A DNA stretch of 64,000 bases, from the NCBI GenBank assembly GCA_920105625.2, contig OV050031.1, positions 74,161,995 through 74,225,994 on the forward strand, given 5' to 3'. The translations under genes were made by a program, and so were the position numbers. Positions within the stretch are counted from its first letter, which is position 1. Each line of letters begins with the position of its first letter. This document shows positions 35,062-44,900 of the stretch, in pieces. The notes under the pieces were generated by a model. That model did not search any database, was not told the origin of the DNA, and was given only the letters and a program-made list of their open reading frames with translations. Source of the stretch: Clusia tigrina. Lineage: Eukaryota > Arthropoda > Insecta > Diptera > Clusiidae.

Positions 35062-38000
35062 ACTGGAAAGCCAAAAGAAAGAGAGTAATAATTAGGCCGG
35101 AAGTAAGTGGGACTAGTAATGTAGGAACTACAGTCCAGGAGAAGGAGGAGCAAGAGGCTCTCCAGTATCACGAAGAGTTAGGGAGTGGATACACGTCCAT
35201 TTTGGAGTCAAAAGGGCTTTGTTTCGTGGTGAGCAGGGTAGGAGATGCTTTCATCGAGATACCCTGCAAGGAGGCAGCTAGTGGAAAGCTAGTGCTTTTG
35301 GTAGATTCAGGGGCGGATACTAGCCTCGTAAAATCTAGTGTTTTACGGAAGGGACTAGTTGTTAACCCAAAAGATGTAAGAACGCTTAATGGAGCGTTCG
35401 GAGGTTGCATCAGAACACTGGGGTCACTCAAAATAGGGCACAGTAAAGTTAAGGGCATGAGTTTTAGAGTGCACGCAGTCGAATTGGATAGGGAAGGTAT
35501 CCCGGCTGATGGGATAATTGGCCGCGATAATCTTTGGGGACGCACCATACTGGATGCGCTCGATAAGCAGTTATCGTTTTACGATAATAATAAGAATAGA
35601 ATTCTCACTCTTCCATTAAAGTCATGGCAGGAAGGAACCGTGAGTAAGGTTAAGAATAGTATGGAGGTAGTAAATGCAAGGTCAACCAGAGTAGTTACTA
35701 TGCATGTAAATACGAAACTTAGGACTGTTGTTTTGCACAAGCAGCAGCTAGCGGAGGGCGTATATATGGGAGAAACCATAACGCACGTTGACAAGGGTAA
35801 GGTGTACGCTTGTGTACTCAACGCCTCAGAAAAGGACTATCTGATGGATGAGGATTTTAGGCCTAAGTTCACTAGTTATGATAATTTTAAAGAACCGAAT
35901 TATAGATCGGTTAATCAGATTAAACAAGTTGATATAAGAAAAAGAATGGAGAGAGTGCTAGAATCACTGAAGCTAGACCCAAGCGAAAATTCAGAAGAGA
36001 AGGCATTAATAGAAGCCATTTGTGCGTCATTCCATGACATATTTTTGCTGGAAGGAGACCAGTTAACATATACACCAGAGGTAGAGCATGAAATACCTAC
36101 TAGGGTGGATCAAGCACCAATTAACCAGAAACAGTACAGATTGCCACAGGCTCACAAAGATGAGGTAAACAGGCAAGTGGAAGGGATGTTAAAAGATAAC
36201 ATAATTTCACCGAGTATCTCGCCTTGGAACTCACCAATAATTTTGGTACCAAAGAAGGGAGGTGCTCAGGGTCAGAAGAAGTGGAGAATGGTCGTCGATT
36301 TTAGGAAATTGAACGACGCCACTATCAAGCAGGTGTTCCCAATTCCAAGGATAGAAGAAATTCTGGATCAGTTGGGGCATAGTAGATATTTTTCTACACT
36401 TGATTTAGCGAGTGGCTACCACCAAGTTCTGGTGGATACCCAAGATAAGCAGAAAACTGCGTTCAGCACCGGTTTAGGGCATTATGAATTTAATAGAATG
36501 CCGTTTGGATTAACAGGAGCACCGGCTACCTTCCAACGGTTAATGAACCATGTGCTAACAGGCTTGCAGGGGTTAGATTGTTTTGTGTATCTGGATGATA
36601 TTGTAATTTATGGGAAGAACTTGCAGCAGCATTCGCAACGCTTGTGCAAGGTGCTCCAGAAATTACGAGAACACAATTTGAAATTGAACTCGGAGAAGTG
36701 TCAATTTTTACGAAGAGAGGTGGTTTATTTAGGCCATCGTTGCTCAGAGGCAGGAGCACTGCCTGACCCGCAGAAAGTGGAATGCGTTAAAAATCGAGCG
36801 ATTCCGAGAAACAGAAAGGAAGTGCAAGCATTCCTAGGACTAGTGAACTATTATAGAAAGTTCGTGGAAGGACTAGCCGGAATTGCGTTGCCAGTGAATA
36901 AATTGCTACGAAAAGAAGCAAAGTTCGAATGGACAGAGAGCTGTCAGCAAGCATTCGAGAGGCTAAAAGAAATAATTACCTCGCCACCAATTTTGGCGTA
37001 CCCCGACTTTGAGCAAACTTTTTTGTTGACCACTGATGCTAGCAATGAAGCATTAGGGGCAGTATTGTCACAAGGGGAAGTCGGTAATGACCGACCAATA
37101 GCATTCGCAAGCAGAGCGCTTAGCGACACGGAAAAGAGATACTCCACAATAGAAAAGGAATTTCTAGCCATAGTGTGGGCTACAAAGAATTTTAGGGCAT
37201 ATCTGCTAGGACGCCCATTCAAGATATACACTGATCACCAGCCGTTGAGAGGCATAGCCAACTTGAAAGATCAAACGTCTAGGCTAGCCAGGTTCAGACA
37301 CAAATTGTCTGAGTATGATTTTGAAATCATATACAAACCTGGGAAAAAGAATCTAAATGCGGACGCACTCAGCAGAGTACCGCAGGCACAGAAAGTATCA
37401 GTAGTGCAAACGAGGGCCAAAGCACGGTCAGATAAGGAGAAGGCCGAGAGAATGCAAAGAGACAAAATTGATGCTACAAGAGATGTTAGCAATGCGGGTT
37501 TCGATGCCAATGAACAAGCATCCAGTAGTGTGGAATGGCTGAAGGATATAAAGGATATCCAGGCTGTGTTAAAGGGTTTCCATGATTCACCTCTAGGTGG
37601 ACACCAGGGATTCTGGAAAACTCATGACAGAATTAGGCAAGTATACGGATGGAAAGGTATGCTCAAGGACATTAAAAAATATATAAAGAGGTGCCCAAAG
37701 TGCCAGGCCAACAAAAGTTCAAGGCTAACAAAGATGCCAATGGTATTAACTGACACACCGAAACAGCCATTTGATAAAGTTCATATGGATATTGTAGGTA
37801 TTTTACCTGAGACTGTTTCGGGCAATAAATACATCTTGACGTTCCAAGATGATTTCTCAAAGTATATGGCGTGCGTGGCTATACCTGATGCGGAAGCAGG
37901 TATGGTAGCCAAGGCATTCTTTGAAGAAATTATAGCACGTTACAACATACCTAAGGTTTTGATAACCGACAATGGTTCCAATTTCGTATCAAAACTATTC

Positions 38001-38438
38001 TCAGAAACGTGTAAAATGCTGGGAATCAAGAAGTTGCACATAACACCATATCATCCACAGGCGAATGGCTCATTGGAACGTAGTCATCGACCTTTGGCCG
38101 AGTACTTGCGCAGTTTTGCCAAAGAAGACGGCTCGAATTGGGATCAATGGTTGACCACTGCAATGCATGTACACAATAATACGGTACATGTATCAACGAA
38201 GCAAACTCCGTTTAGAACACTCTACGGGTTTGACTTCAACATGCCAGCGAATTTGAAGCGCAAATGTGCGCCTGTATACAATGCTGATGACCCGAATAAA
38301 GTGCAAAAGTATCAGTTACAACGAGCGCACGAATTGGTCAGAGAAAACCAGGATTGTGCTAAACGAGTGGCCAGGGAAGCTTATAACAAGGTACTGAACC
38401 CAGTAGTTTTTCATGTGGGTGATCAAGTACTAATGTAG
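35007..38438 (+). CDS. pol: Pol polyprotein of copy 2 (protease, RT, RNase H, integrase)
   Basis: The pol frame opens after a stop at 35004-35006 and runs to TAG 38436-38438. It has no own ATG near the start, consistent with synthesis as a Gag-Pol fusion by -1 frameshift at 35028-35034. Landmarks match copy 1 shifted by 24,767: protease DSGAD at about 35304, RT YLDD at 36588-36599, RNase H TTDAS near 37030, integrase His of the HHCC domain near 37581 and the D,D-35-E residues at about 37788, 37968 and 38076. All catalytic residues checked are present. The stop at 38436 is shared with copy 1, and the same frame stays open beyond it to 38597. About eight residues differ from copy 1 over 1,078. 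Confidence 0.96.
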   Translation, partial: TIPAKEPGKLPAAQSKPIDWKAKRKRVIIRPEVSGTSNVGTTVQEKEEQEALQYHEELGSGYTSILESKGLCFVVSRVGDAFIEIPCKEAASGKLVLLVDSGADTSLVKSSVLRKGLVVNPKDVRTLNGAFGGCIRTLGSLKIGHSKVKGMSFRVHAVELDREGIPADGIIGRDNLWGRTILDALDKQLSFYDNNKNRILTLPLKSWQEGTVSKVKNSMEVVNARSTRVVTMHVNTKLRTVVLHKQQLAEGVYMGETITHVDKGKVYACVLNASEKDYLMDEDFRPKFTSYDNFKEPNYRSVNQIKQVDIRKRMERVLESLKLDPSENSEEKALIEAICASFHDIFLLEGDQLTYTPEVEHEIPTRVDQAPINQKQYRLPQAHKDEVNRQVEGMLKDNIISPSISPWNSPIILVPKKGGAQGQKKWRMVVDFRKLNDATIKQVFPIPRIEEILDQLGHSRYFSTLDLASGYHQVLVDTQDKQKTAFSTGLGHYEFNRMPFGLTGAPATFQRLMNHVLTGLQGLDCFVYLDDIVIYGKNLQQHSQRLCKVLQKLREHNLKLNSEKCQFLRREVVYLGHRCSEAGALPDPQKVECVKNRAIPRNRKEVQAFLGLVNYYRKFVEGLAGIALPVNKLLRKEAKFEWTESCQQAFERLKEIITSPPILAYPDFEQTFLLTTDASNEALGAVLSQGEVGNDRPIAFASRALSDTEKRYSTIEKEFLAIVWATKNFRAYLLGRPFKIYTDHQPLRGIANLKDQTSRLARFRHKLSEYDFEIIYKPGKKNLNADALSRVPQAQKVSVVQTRAKARSDKEKAERMQRDKIDATRDVSNAGFDANEQASSSVEWLKDIKDIQAVLKGFHDSPLGGHQGFWKTHDRIRQVYGWKGMLKDIKKYIKRCPKCQANKSSRLTKMPMVLTDTPKQPFDKVHMDIVGILPETVSGNKYILTFQDDFSKYMACVAIPDAEAGMVAKAFFEEIIARYNIPKVLITDNGSNFVSKLFSETCKMLGIKKLHITPYHPQANGSLERSHRPLAEYLRSFAKEDGSNWDQWLTTAMHVHNNTVHVSTKQTPFRTLYGFDFNMPANLKRKCAPVYNADDPNKVQKYQLQRAHELVRENQDCAKRVAREAYNKVLNPVVFHVGDQVLM
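35028..35068 (+). promoter_or_regulatory. Programmed -1 frameshift site between gag and pol, copy 2
   Basis: GGGAAAC at 35028-35034 sits in the gag frame as G_GGA_AAC, a canonical X_XXY_YYZ slippery heptamer. A -1 slip there leads directly into the pol frame, which is open from 35007. Downstream, CCAGTC (35045-35050) can pair with GACTGG (35061-35066) around a 10-base loop; TTCCAG (35035-35040) with CTGGAA (35063-35068) is an alternative. The gag stop lies at the end of the loop. Heptamer, phase, direction and overlap all agree; only function is untested. Confidence 0.75.
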
Positions 38439-38597
38439 AATCAGGCTAGGAGAAACAAATTCTCACCTGTGTGGATAGGTCCGTATGTAGTAGCAGAGAT
38501 CCGAAGCCCAGTTACAACAGTCGTAACGATTAGGGGAAAAAATAAAAAGCTACATAATAATTTGTTGAAATTATTCCACATTAGACCACACAACTAA
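38439..38597 (+). pseudogene. pol: C-terminal tail of integrase beyond the pol stop, copy 2
   Basis: In the pol frame, 52 sense codons lie after TAG 38436-38438 and end at TAA 38595-38597, as in copy 1. The integrase C-terminal character (F.P.WIGPY motif) continues across the stop. This indicates an inherited nonsense change or, less likely, read-through. Confidence 0.75.
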
Positions 38598-40389
38598 AGA
38601 CATGTGTTAGCAGTGTTCTACAAGTGTAAACACAGGAATAACAACGTAAACATGTACGTGTGCGTATCAAATAACACACACAGCTCCAATTTTCAAAGTC
38701 AAGACCAGCAGAAGTGTGCCAATTAAACTCGAGCAAGTAAAGTTGACGTAATAAAAATGTGCTTATTATGCACTATGGCCGAACGAAGCACAGTAGGGAA
38801 AAATATATTTTTTAAATATTAAATGATAAATATTGCACGTAATTAAAAAATAAAATAAGATAGTAAGACAGTCGTGGGTAAGCAATATAAAACTTCGAAC
38901 ATGTACATACATACATACGGCAGTGTATGCACTGAAATTCGATGCGTGAGCGTTAACGCCAGGCAACGGAACTGCTGGTGAAGTAAGTACATATATATAC
39001 GAGTATGTATATATGTGTATAGGATAAAGAATTTGTACGAATGTCTGTATATTTAAAGAAGTAAGTATTCTAGTTAAGAGGAATGGGTATATGCGTAGGT
39101 ATATTTTTGCAGATACTGCAGTCGGCTATATGTAAATATACTCGTTCATAGGTTTTTACTGTTTATTGATTAGGAAATTAGCGTATGGAAATTTGAATAA
39201 ATGTATATGTCGGGATATAAAAAATAAATGTATAGTTAATTGGGAAAATAACGTTAGTAATTAATTCTAGGTAATTTAAAGCGCCTCGAATGTATGTATG
39301 TAGCCATATACGAGCTAATTACAGGATGGAAAATAGAAACGTTAATGGATATATACATATCAGGCTAGAAGTAAATTTAAATAAAAAGTAATTGTATGCG
39401 ATGAAAGATATAGTCATGCAATGGACAAAGTTTTGACACAAACGGGATTATTTTATATAATCTGGTTTTACTCGGAGGACCAATGAATTGGTTCAAAACT
39501 GAAATGAGTGATAACTCACGTGTTGAAAAAGAGCACGAACAATTAATCGAAGCGAAACTAATGCCCTATATGGCTATGAAAACACATAGTCCAGTCCTCT
39601 TTTCCTCTAGGATACGGTAGCGAATCCGATAATGTAAGGGGAAAAGACGAGTGGATGCAAATTGAATGATATAGCATTCAATTATAGAATAAGCATGTTG
39701 TATAAATATTGTTTTGTTTATGTATATTCAGGAATAGCGTATGTTTAAGAAAAGTTAAAATAAAAAAAAAAATAAATTATAATCTGTGCAAAGTGCACAT
39801 TAGAAACAAAAGTAGTTTAGAAAAAATTAGAGTTAAAAATTAATTGTTTAAAATCTAACTTTATAATGAAATAAGTGTTAAAAACAAAAATCATACTAAA
39901 TTGGGAAATTATACCCAAGAGTATATATAGTACTATTATAGTGTATTTATTTAAAATTCATTTATTAAATTGACTTATGAAAGGTTCGACAAAATTAAAC
40001 ATAGAAGAAATATCAAACTAAAATATATACTAGGAAATTAAGAAAATTATTATAGGTGTTCTCTATATAGCTCTGATGATCTGAAGCGAAGCAGGAAGTT
40101 CCGGGAAGAACGGATATTGGAATACGGTGCGGACTAAGGGACCAACATAGTATTCGGAAAGATGCGTTTTTGGAAAACAGAGATTTTTGGCAGTTATCTA
40201 AGGTTTGTGACCCCAAAGATGCCAACATATTAGCTTGGGGATGAATGGCGACGGATGTAATTTTAATTTTGCGAAACGGCATATGGCCGCAGCATTTGAA
40301 CACGTTGTAGATGAGTTATTGACAAGCAACGAAAAATAAACAAGTTTCCTTGAGGAGTCATTTTTTGAATTGGACAATTTTATAGTACA

Positions 40390-40596
40390 ATGTCCACCCA
40401 GTGTATCACAATCTCAACAGAATCAATTTTGGATAAGTTGAAGATGGGTAAAAGCTTAAGGAGGGTGACTGAAACCACCACCAAATATAATAAGCAGAAA
40501 AAATTTGGCTCACGGAAGTTAATTGCTCCATTGAAGTATATGTCCAAGCTAGAGTATGAACATATGAAACGTTATTTACATATGTATGAAATATGA
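40390..40596 (+). CDS. Short ORF in 3' region, copy 2 (unrecognised)
   Basis: A 68-codon ORF with the same translation as the one at 15579-15785. No family is recognised. Given the recent common origin of the copies, the shared ORF does not show selection. Confidence 0.25.
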   Translation: MSTQCITISTESILDKLKMGKSLRRVTETTTKYNKQKKFGSRKLIAPLKYMSKLEYEHMKRYLHMYEI

Positions 40597-41141
40597 TTTA
40601 ATACAAGAGGACACAGAGACTAGTAACCGATCAGAGTACACAAATTACATCATTAAACGTGTATCTCAGAAAAATACCTATTGTCTCCACATCAAAACCT
40701 AACGATGTCAAATACCATTATGCGGAAGCTCAAGAGAAATACTTCCACCATAAAACGTATTGCTGCAAAGTAAGACGGAGTATTGTAATCTCTCATGTAT
40801 TCCAAATATGTTTTACAAGTTGAATACTATAAGCAGAGGCAGTACCACCTACAGCCGTGGGGCACACTATATAAATGGAAAGAAGAAGGCCACTAAAAGC
40901 AAAGTTTTAATGGAAAACCAGATCGCCAACCTATAACATCTTTGTACGTACTAATCCAGAAAGAAGGGAGTGGTATGCAGAGTTCATCGAGCGACTTCAC
41001 TCCGACGACGGCCGTCAACTGGACCAGCAGGTAGCAGAGGGCGCAGTATAATATAAGGTTTTAGGTATAGAATAGCATTGTGTTATTGTTTAGATATTTG
41101 TATATACGCCAATGAGAAAAAAGTCAATTAAAGACAAAATT

Positions 41142-41275
41142 AAAAAAAAAAAAAAAAAAAAGAAAAAGAAGATGGAAACAAAAGAACAAGATAAAACAAA
41201 AGAAAAAAAGAAAATAAAAAGAATAGAAACAAAAGAACAAGATAAAACAAAAGAGAAAAAAAAGGCACACAAAAG
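41142..41275 (+). repeat. A-rich tract with 51-bp direct repeat, copy 2
   Basis: The same low-complexity purine tract as in copy 1. The 51-bp unit starts at 41175 and 41226 after an A-run. Apparent ORFs across it are Lys-rich artefacts. Confidence 0.8.
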
Positions 41276-41413
41276 TAAAAAGAACATAAAACAACAATCG
41301 AACCCAAATAAGGCGAATTGAAAAAAGAAAAACTATAGATATGTACTATAGGATTAAGAAAATGCACAGATTGTTTAAAGTGCAGAAAAGAGAAAAATAC
41401 TGTAAGATTCATT

Positions 41414-41455
41414 AGAAGTTAGTTGCACTAACTTCTTTTAGAAAGAGGGGAGGGA
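41414..41455 (+). other. Hairpin and polypurine tract of copy 2
   Basis: A perfect 10-bp inverted repeat, AGAAGTTAGT and ACTAACTTCT, with a TGC loop lies at 41414-41436. It is followed at once by the purine tract GAAAGAGGGGAGGGA (41441-41455) and TGTTGTGAG. In copy 1 the hairpin has two mismatched pairs (16600-16622). The purine tract is the probable plus-strand primer. Confidence 0.7.
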
Positions 41456-41461
41456 TGTTGT

Positions 41462-41833
41462 GAGTTAGAATCAAGCTACTTACGCGTAGTTGACTCACAG
41501 CACCGGCTCCCATTAAACTCATTAAGAATGCACATATTTTTAGGGTGCAAATATTGTAAATGAGTAGTATTTATGCACTAATTATGATGTAAAATTTTAG
41601 GGTGTCACAGTTCCGTAGTCAAGCTGACGAGGCGCATTTAGAATGCACCGACGACACTTTTACTTTTGAAGTAGGTCGGTTGGCTTGAGCAACTGACATC
41701 AAATAACAATTGCGAAACTGGAACACCAGAAAATTCAAGACGTAGGCGGTAATGTTCATTTGTAAATAGTATATAAGAACTAGTATTTTAAGAATAAAGC
41801 TCTCTTGTGTTTTGGAAACCGAAAAGTGGTAGT
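41462..41833 (+). repeat. 3' LTR of copy 2
   Basis: 372 bp with the 3'-type bases at 41594, 41616, 41624 and 41734, matching the copy 1 3' LTR and not its own 5' LTR at these sites. TATA and AATAAA are intact. The real left end may be 41456. Confidence 0.92.
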
Positions 41834-41930
41834 GTTTGAATTCTATGTTAGGGCTCTTGATTTTTCAGCCACGCGCCCGAAAACGGCGACAGGACGTCTC
41901 TCTCGCCGACAAGCAGATACGGACCCCAAC
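41834..41930. other. Non-satellite junction segment right of copy 2
   Basis: The same 97-98 bp as at 17020-17117, at the same place relative to the LTR and to the resumed satellite. It shows that copies 1 and 2 share one right-hand breakpoint. Confidence 0.75.
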
Positions 41931-44900
41931 ACCCCCAATCGACAGCGGCAGCGACTGAGATGCATACAGAGACGCTGATAGAGGCTGCGACACCGAATTA
42001 GACGCCGACTCAGACGCCGACTCAGACGCCGACTCAGACGCCGACTAAGGCAGATAAGGGTAGATATAGGCATATTGAAGGCAGCAGACCCCCCAATCGA
42101 CAGCGGCAGCGACTGAGAAGCCTACAGAGATGCTGACAGAGGCTGCGACGCCGACTGAAGCAGATAGGGGTAGATATATGCATAGAGAAGGCAGCAGACC
42201 CCCCAATCGACAGCGGCAGCGACTTAGACGCCTACAGCGACGCTGACAGAGGCTGCGACGCCGACTGAGGCAGATACGGGTAGATATAGGCATAGATAAG
42301 GCAGCAGACGCCCCAAACGACAGCGGCAGCGACTGAGACGCCTACAGAGACGCTGCCAGAGATTGCGACGCCGACTGAGACGCCAACTGAGACGCCGACT
42401 GAAGCAGATAGATGTAGATCTATGCATAGAGAAGGCAGCAGACCCCCCAACCGAAAGCGGCAGCGACTGAGACACCTACAGAGACCCTGACAGAGGCTGC
42501 GACGCTGACTGAGACGCCGACTGAGGCAGATAGGGGTAGATATAGGCAAAGAGAAGGCAGCAGACCCCCCAATCGACAGCGGCAGCGACTGAGACGCCTA
42601 CAGCGACGCTGACAGAGGCTGCGACGCTGACTGAGACGCCGACTGAGGCAGATAGTTGTAGATATAAGCATACAGAAGGCAGCAGACCCCCCAATCCAAA
42701 GCGGAAGAGACTGAGACTCCTACAGAGACGCCTACTGAGACGCCTACAGAGACGCTGAAAGAGGCTGCGACGCATACTGAGGCAGATAGGGCTAGATATA
42801 GGAATGGAGAAGGCAGCAGACCCCCAATCGACAGCGGCAGCGACTGAGTCGCCTACAGAGACGCTCACAGAGGCGGCGAAGCCGACTGAGACGCCGACTG
42901 AGGCACATAGGGGTAGATATAGGCACAGAGAATGCAGCAGACCCCCAATCGACCGCGGCAGCGACTGAGAAGCCTGCAGAGATGCTGACAGAGGCTGCGA
43001 CGCCGACTGAGACGCTGACTGAAGCAGGTAGGGGTAGATATAAGCATACAGAAGGTAGCAGAACCCCAGTCGACAGCGGCAGTGACTGAGACGCCTACAA
43101 AGACGCTGACAGAAGCTGCGACGCCGACTGAGGCAGATAGGGGTAGATGTAGGTACAGAGAAGGCAGCAGACCCCCGAAATCGACAGCGGCAGCGACTGA
43201 GACGCCTACGGAGACGCTGACAGAGGCTGCGAAGCCGACTGAGACCCCGACTGAGGCAGATAGGGGTATATATAAGCATAGAGAAGGCAGCAGACCCCAC
43301 AACCGACATCGGCAGCGACTGAGAGGCCTACAGAGACGCCGACTGAGACGCCGACTGCGGCAGATAGGGGTATATATAAGCATAGAGAAGGCAGCAGACC
43401 CCCCAATCGACAGCGGCAGCGACTGAGATGCATACAGAGACACTGATAGAGGCTAGGACGCCAATTGAGACGCCGACTGAGGCAAATAGAGGAATTTATA
43501 GGCATAAAGAAGGCAGCAAACCCCCCCAATCGACAGCTGCAGCGACTGAGAAGCGTACAGAGACGCCTAAAGAGACGCTGACAGAGGCTGCGACGTCGAC
43601 TGAGACGACTACAGTGGCGCTGACAGAGGCTGCGACAACGTCTGAGTCGCCGACTGATGCATATAGAGGTAGATACAGGAATAGAGAAGGCAGCAGACCC
43701 CCTCAATCAACAGCGGCAGCGACTGAGATGCCTACAGAGACGCTGACAGAGGCTGCGACGCCGACTGAGACGCCATCTGAGGATGATATGGGTAGATATA
43801 GGCATCGAGAAGGCAGGAGACCCCACAATCGAAAGCGGCAGCGACTGAGAGGCCTACAGAGACGCCGACTGAGACGCCGACTGCGGCAGATAGGGGTATA
43901 TATAAGCGTAGAGAAGGCAACAGACCCCACAAGCGACATCGGCAGCGACTGAGAGGCCTACAGAGACGCCGACTGAGACGCCGACTGCGGCAGATAGGGG
44001 TACATATAAGCATAGAGAAGGCAGCAGACCCCCCAATCGACAGCGGCAGCGACTGAGATGCATACAGAGACGCAGATAGAGGCTGCGACAACGAATTAGA
44101 CGCCGACTCAGACCCCGACTGAGGCAGATAAGGGTAGATATAGGCATATTGAAGGCAGCAGACCCCCCATTGAAAGCGGCAGCGGCTGAGAAGCCTACAA
44201 AGATGCTGCAAGAAGCTGCGACGCCGACTAAAGCAGATAGGGGTAGATATATGCACAGAGCATGCAGCAGACCCCCAATCGACCGCGGCAGAGACTGAGA
44301 AGCCTGCAGAGACGCTGACAGAGGCTGCGACGCCGACTGAGACGCCGACTGAAGCAGATAGGGGTAGATATAAGCATACAGAAGGCAACAGACCCCCAAT
44401 CGACAGCGGCAGTGACTGAGACGCCTACAAAGACGCTGACAGAGGCTGCGACGCCAACTGAGGCAGATAGGGGTAGATATAGGCACAGAGACGGCAGCAG
44501 ACCCCCGAAATCGACAGCGGCAGCGACTGAGACGCCTACAGAGACGCTGACAGAGGCTGCGACGCCCACTGAGATGCCGACTGAGGCAGATAGGGGTAGA
44601 TATAGGCATAGAGAACGCAGCAGACCCCCCAATCGACAGCGGCAGTGACTGAGACGCTGACAGAGGCTGCGACAACGTCTGAGTCGCCGACTGATGCATA
44701 TAGGGGTAGATACAGACATAGAGAAGGCAGCAGACCCCCTCAATCAACAGCCGTAGCGACTGAGATGCCTACAGAGACGCTGACAGAGGCTGCGACGCCG
44801 ACTGAGACGCCAACTGATTCAGATATGGGAAGATATAGGCATCGAGAAGGCAGGAGACCCCCCAATCGAAAGCGGCAGCGACTGAGACGCCTACAGAGAC

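Larger units (their letters stand above)
38598..41439 (+). other. 3' region of copy 2 between pol and the polypurine tract
   Basis: About 2.8 kb matching copy 1's 3' region. It has 44 net extra bases near 39730-39778, including an A-rich run. The short ORF at 40390-40596 and the A-rich 51-bp repeat at 41142-41275 lie within it. No recognisable env or other gene. Confidence 0.6.
32022..41833 (+). mobile_element. Ty3/Gypsy-type LTR retrotransposon, copy 2
   Basis: A 9,812-bp copy of the same element, with the same left junction (satellite GAGGCTGC fused to GAGTTAG) and right junction (LTR, then the 97-bp segment, then satellite) as copy 1. Compared with copy 1 it has a private 126-bp in-frame deletion in gag near 33975, an extra A near 33405-33411 and 44 net extra bases near 39730-39778. 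It keeps several bases that copy 1 has lost. It shares with copy 1 the gag frame change near 34388 and the pol stop at 38436-38438. It is damaged and probably non-autonomous. Confidence 0.96.

Noticed and set aside
41112..41321. Plus-strand Lys-rich 69-codon ORF
   Set aside because: Translation of the A-rich 51-bp repeat; the matching stretch of copy 1 does not carry the same ORF.
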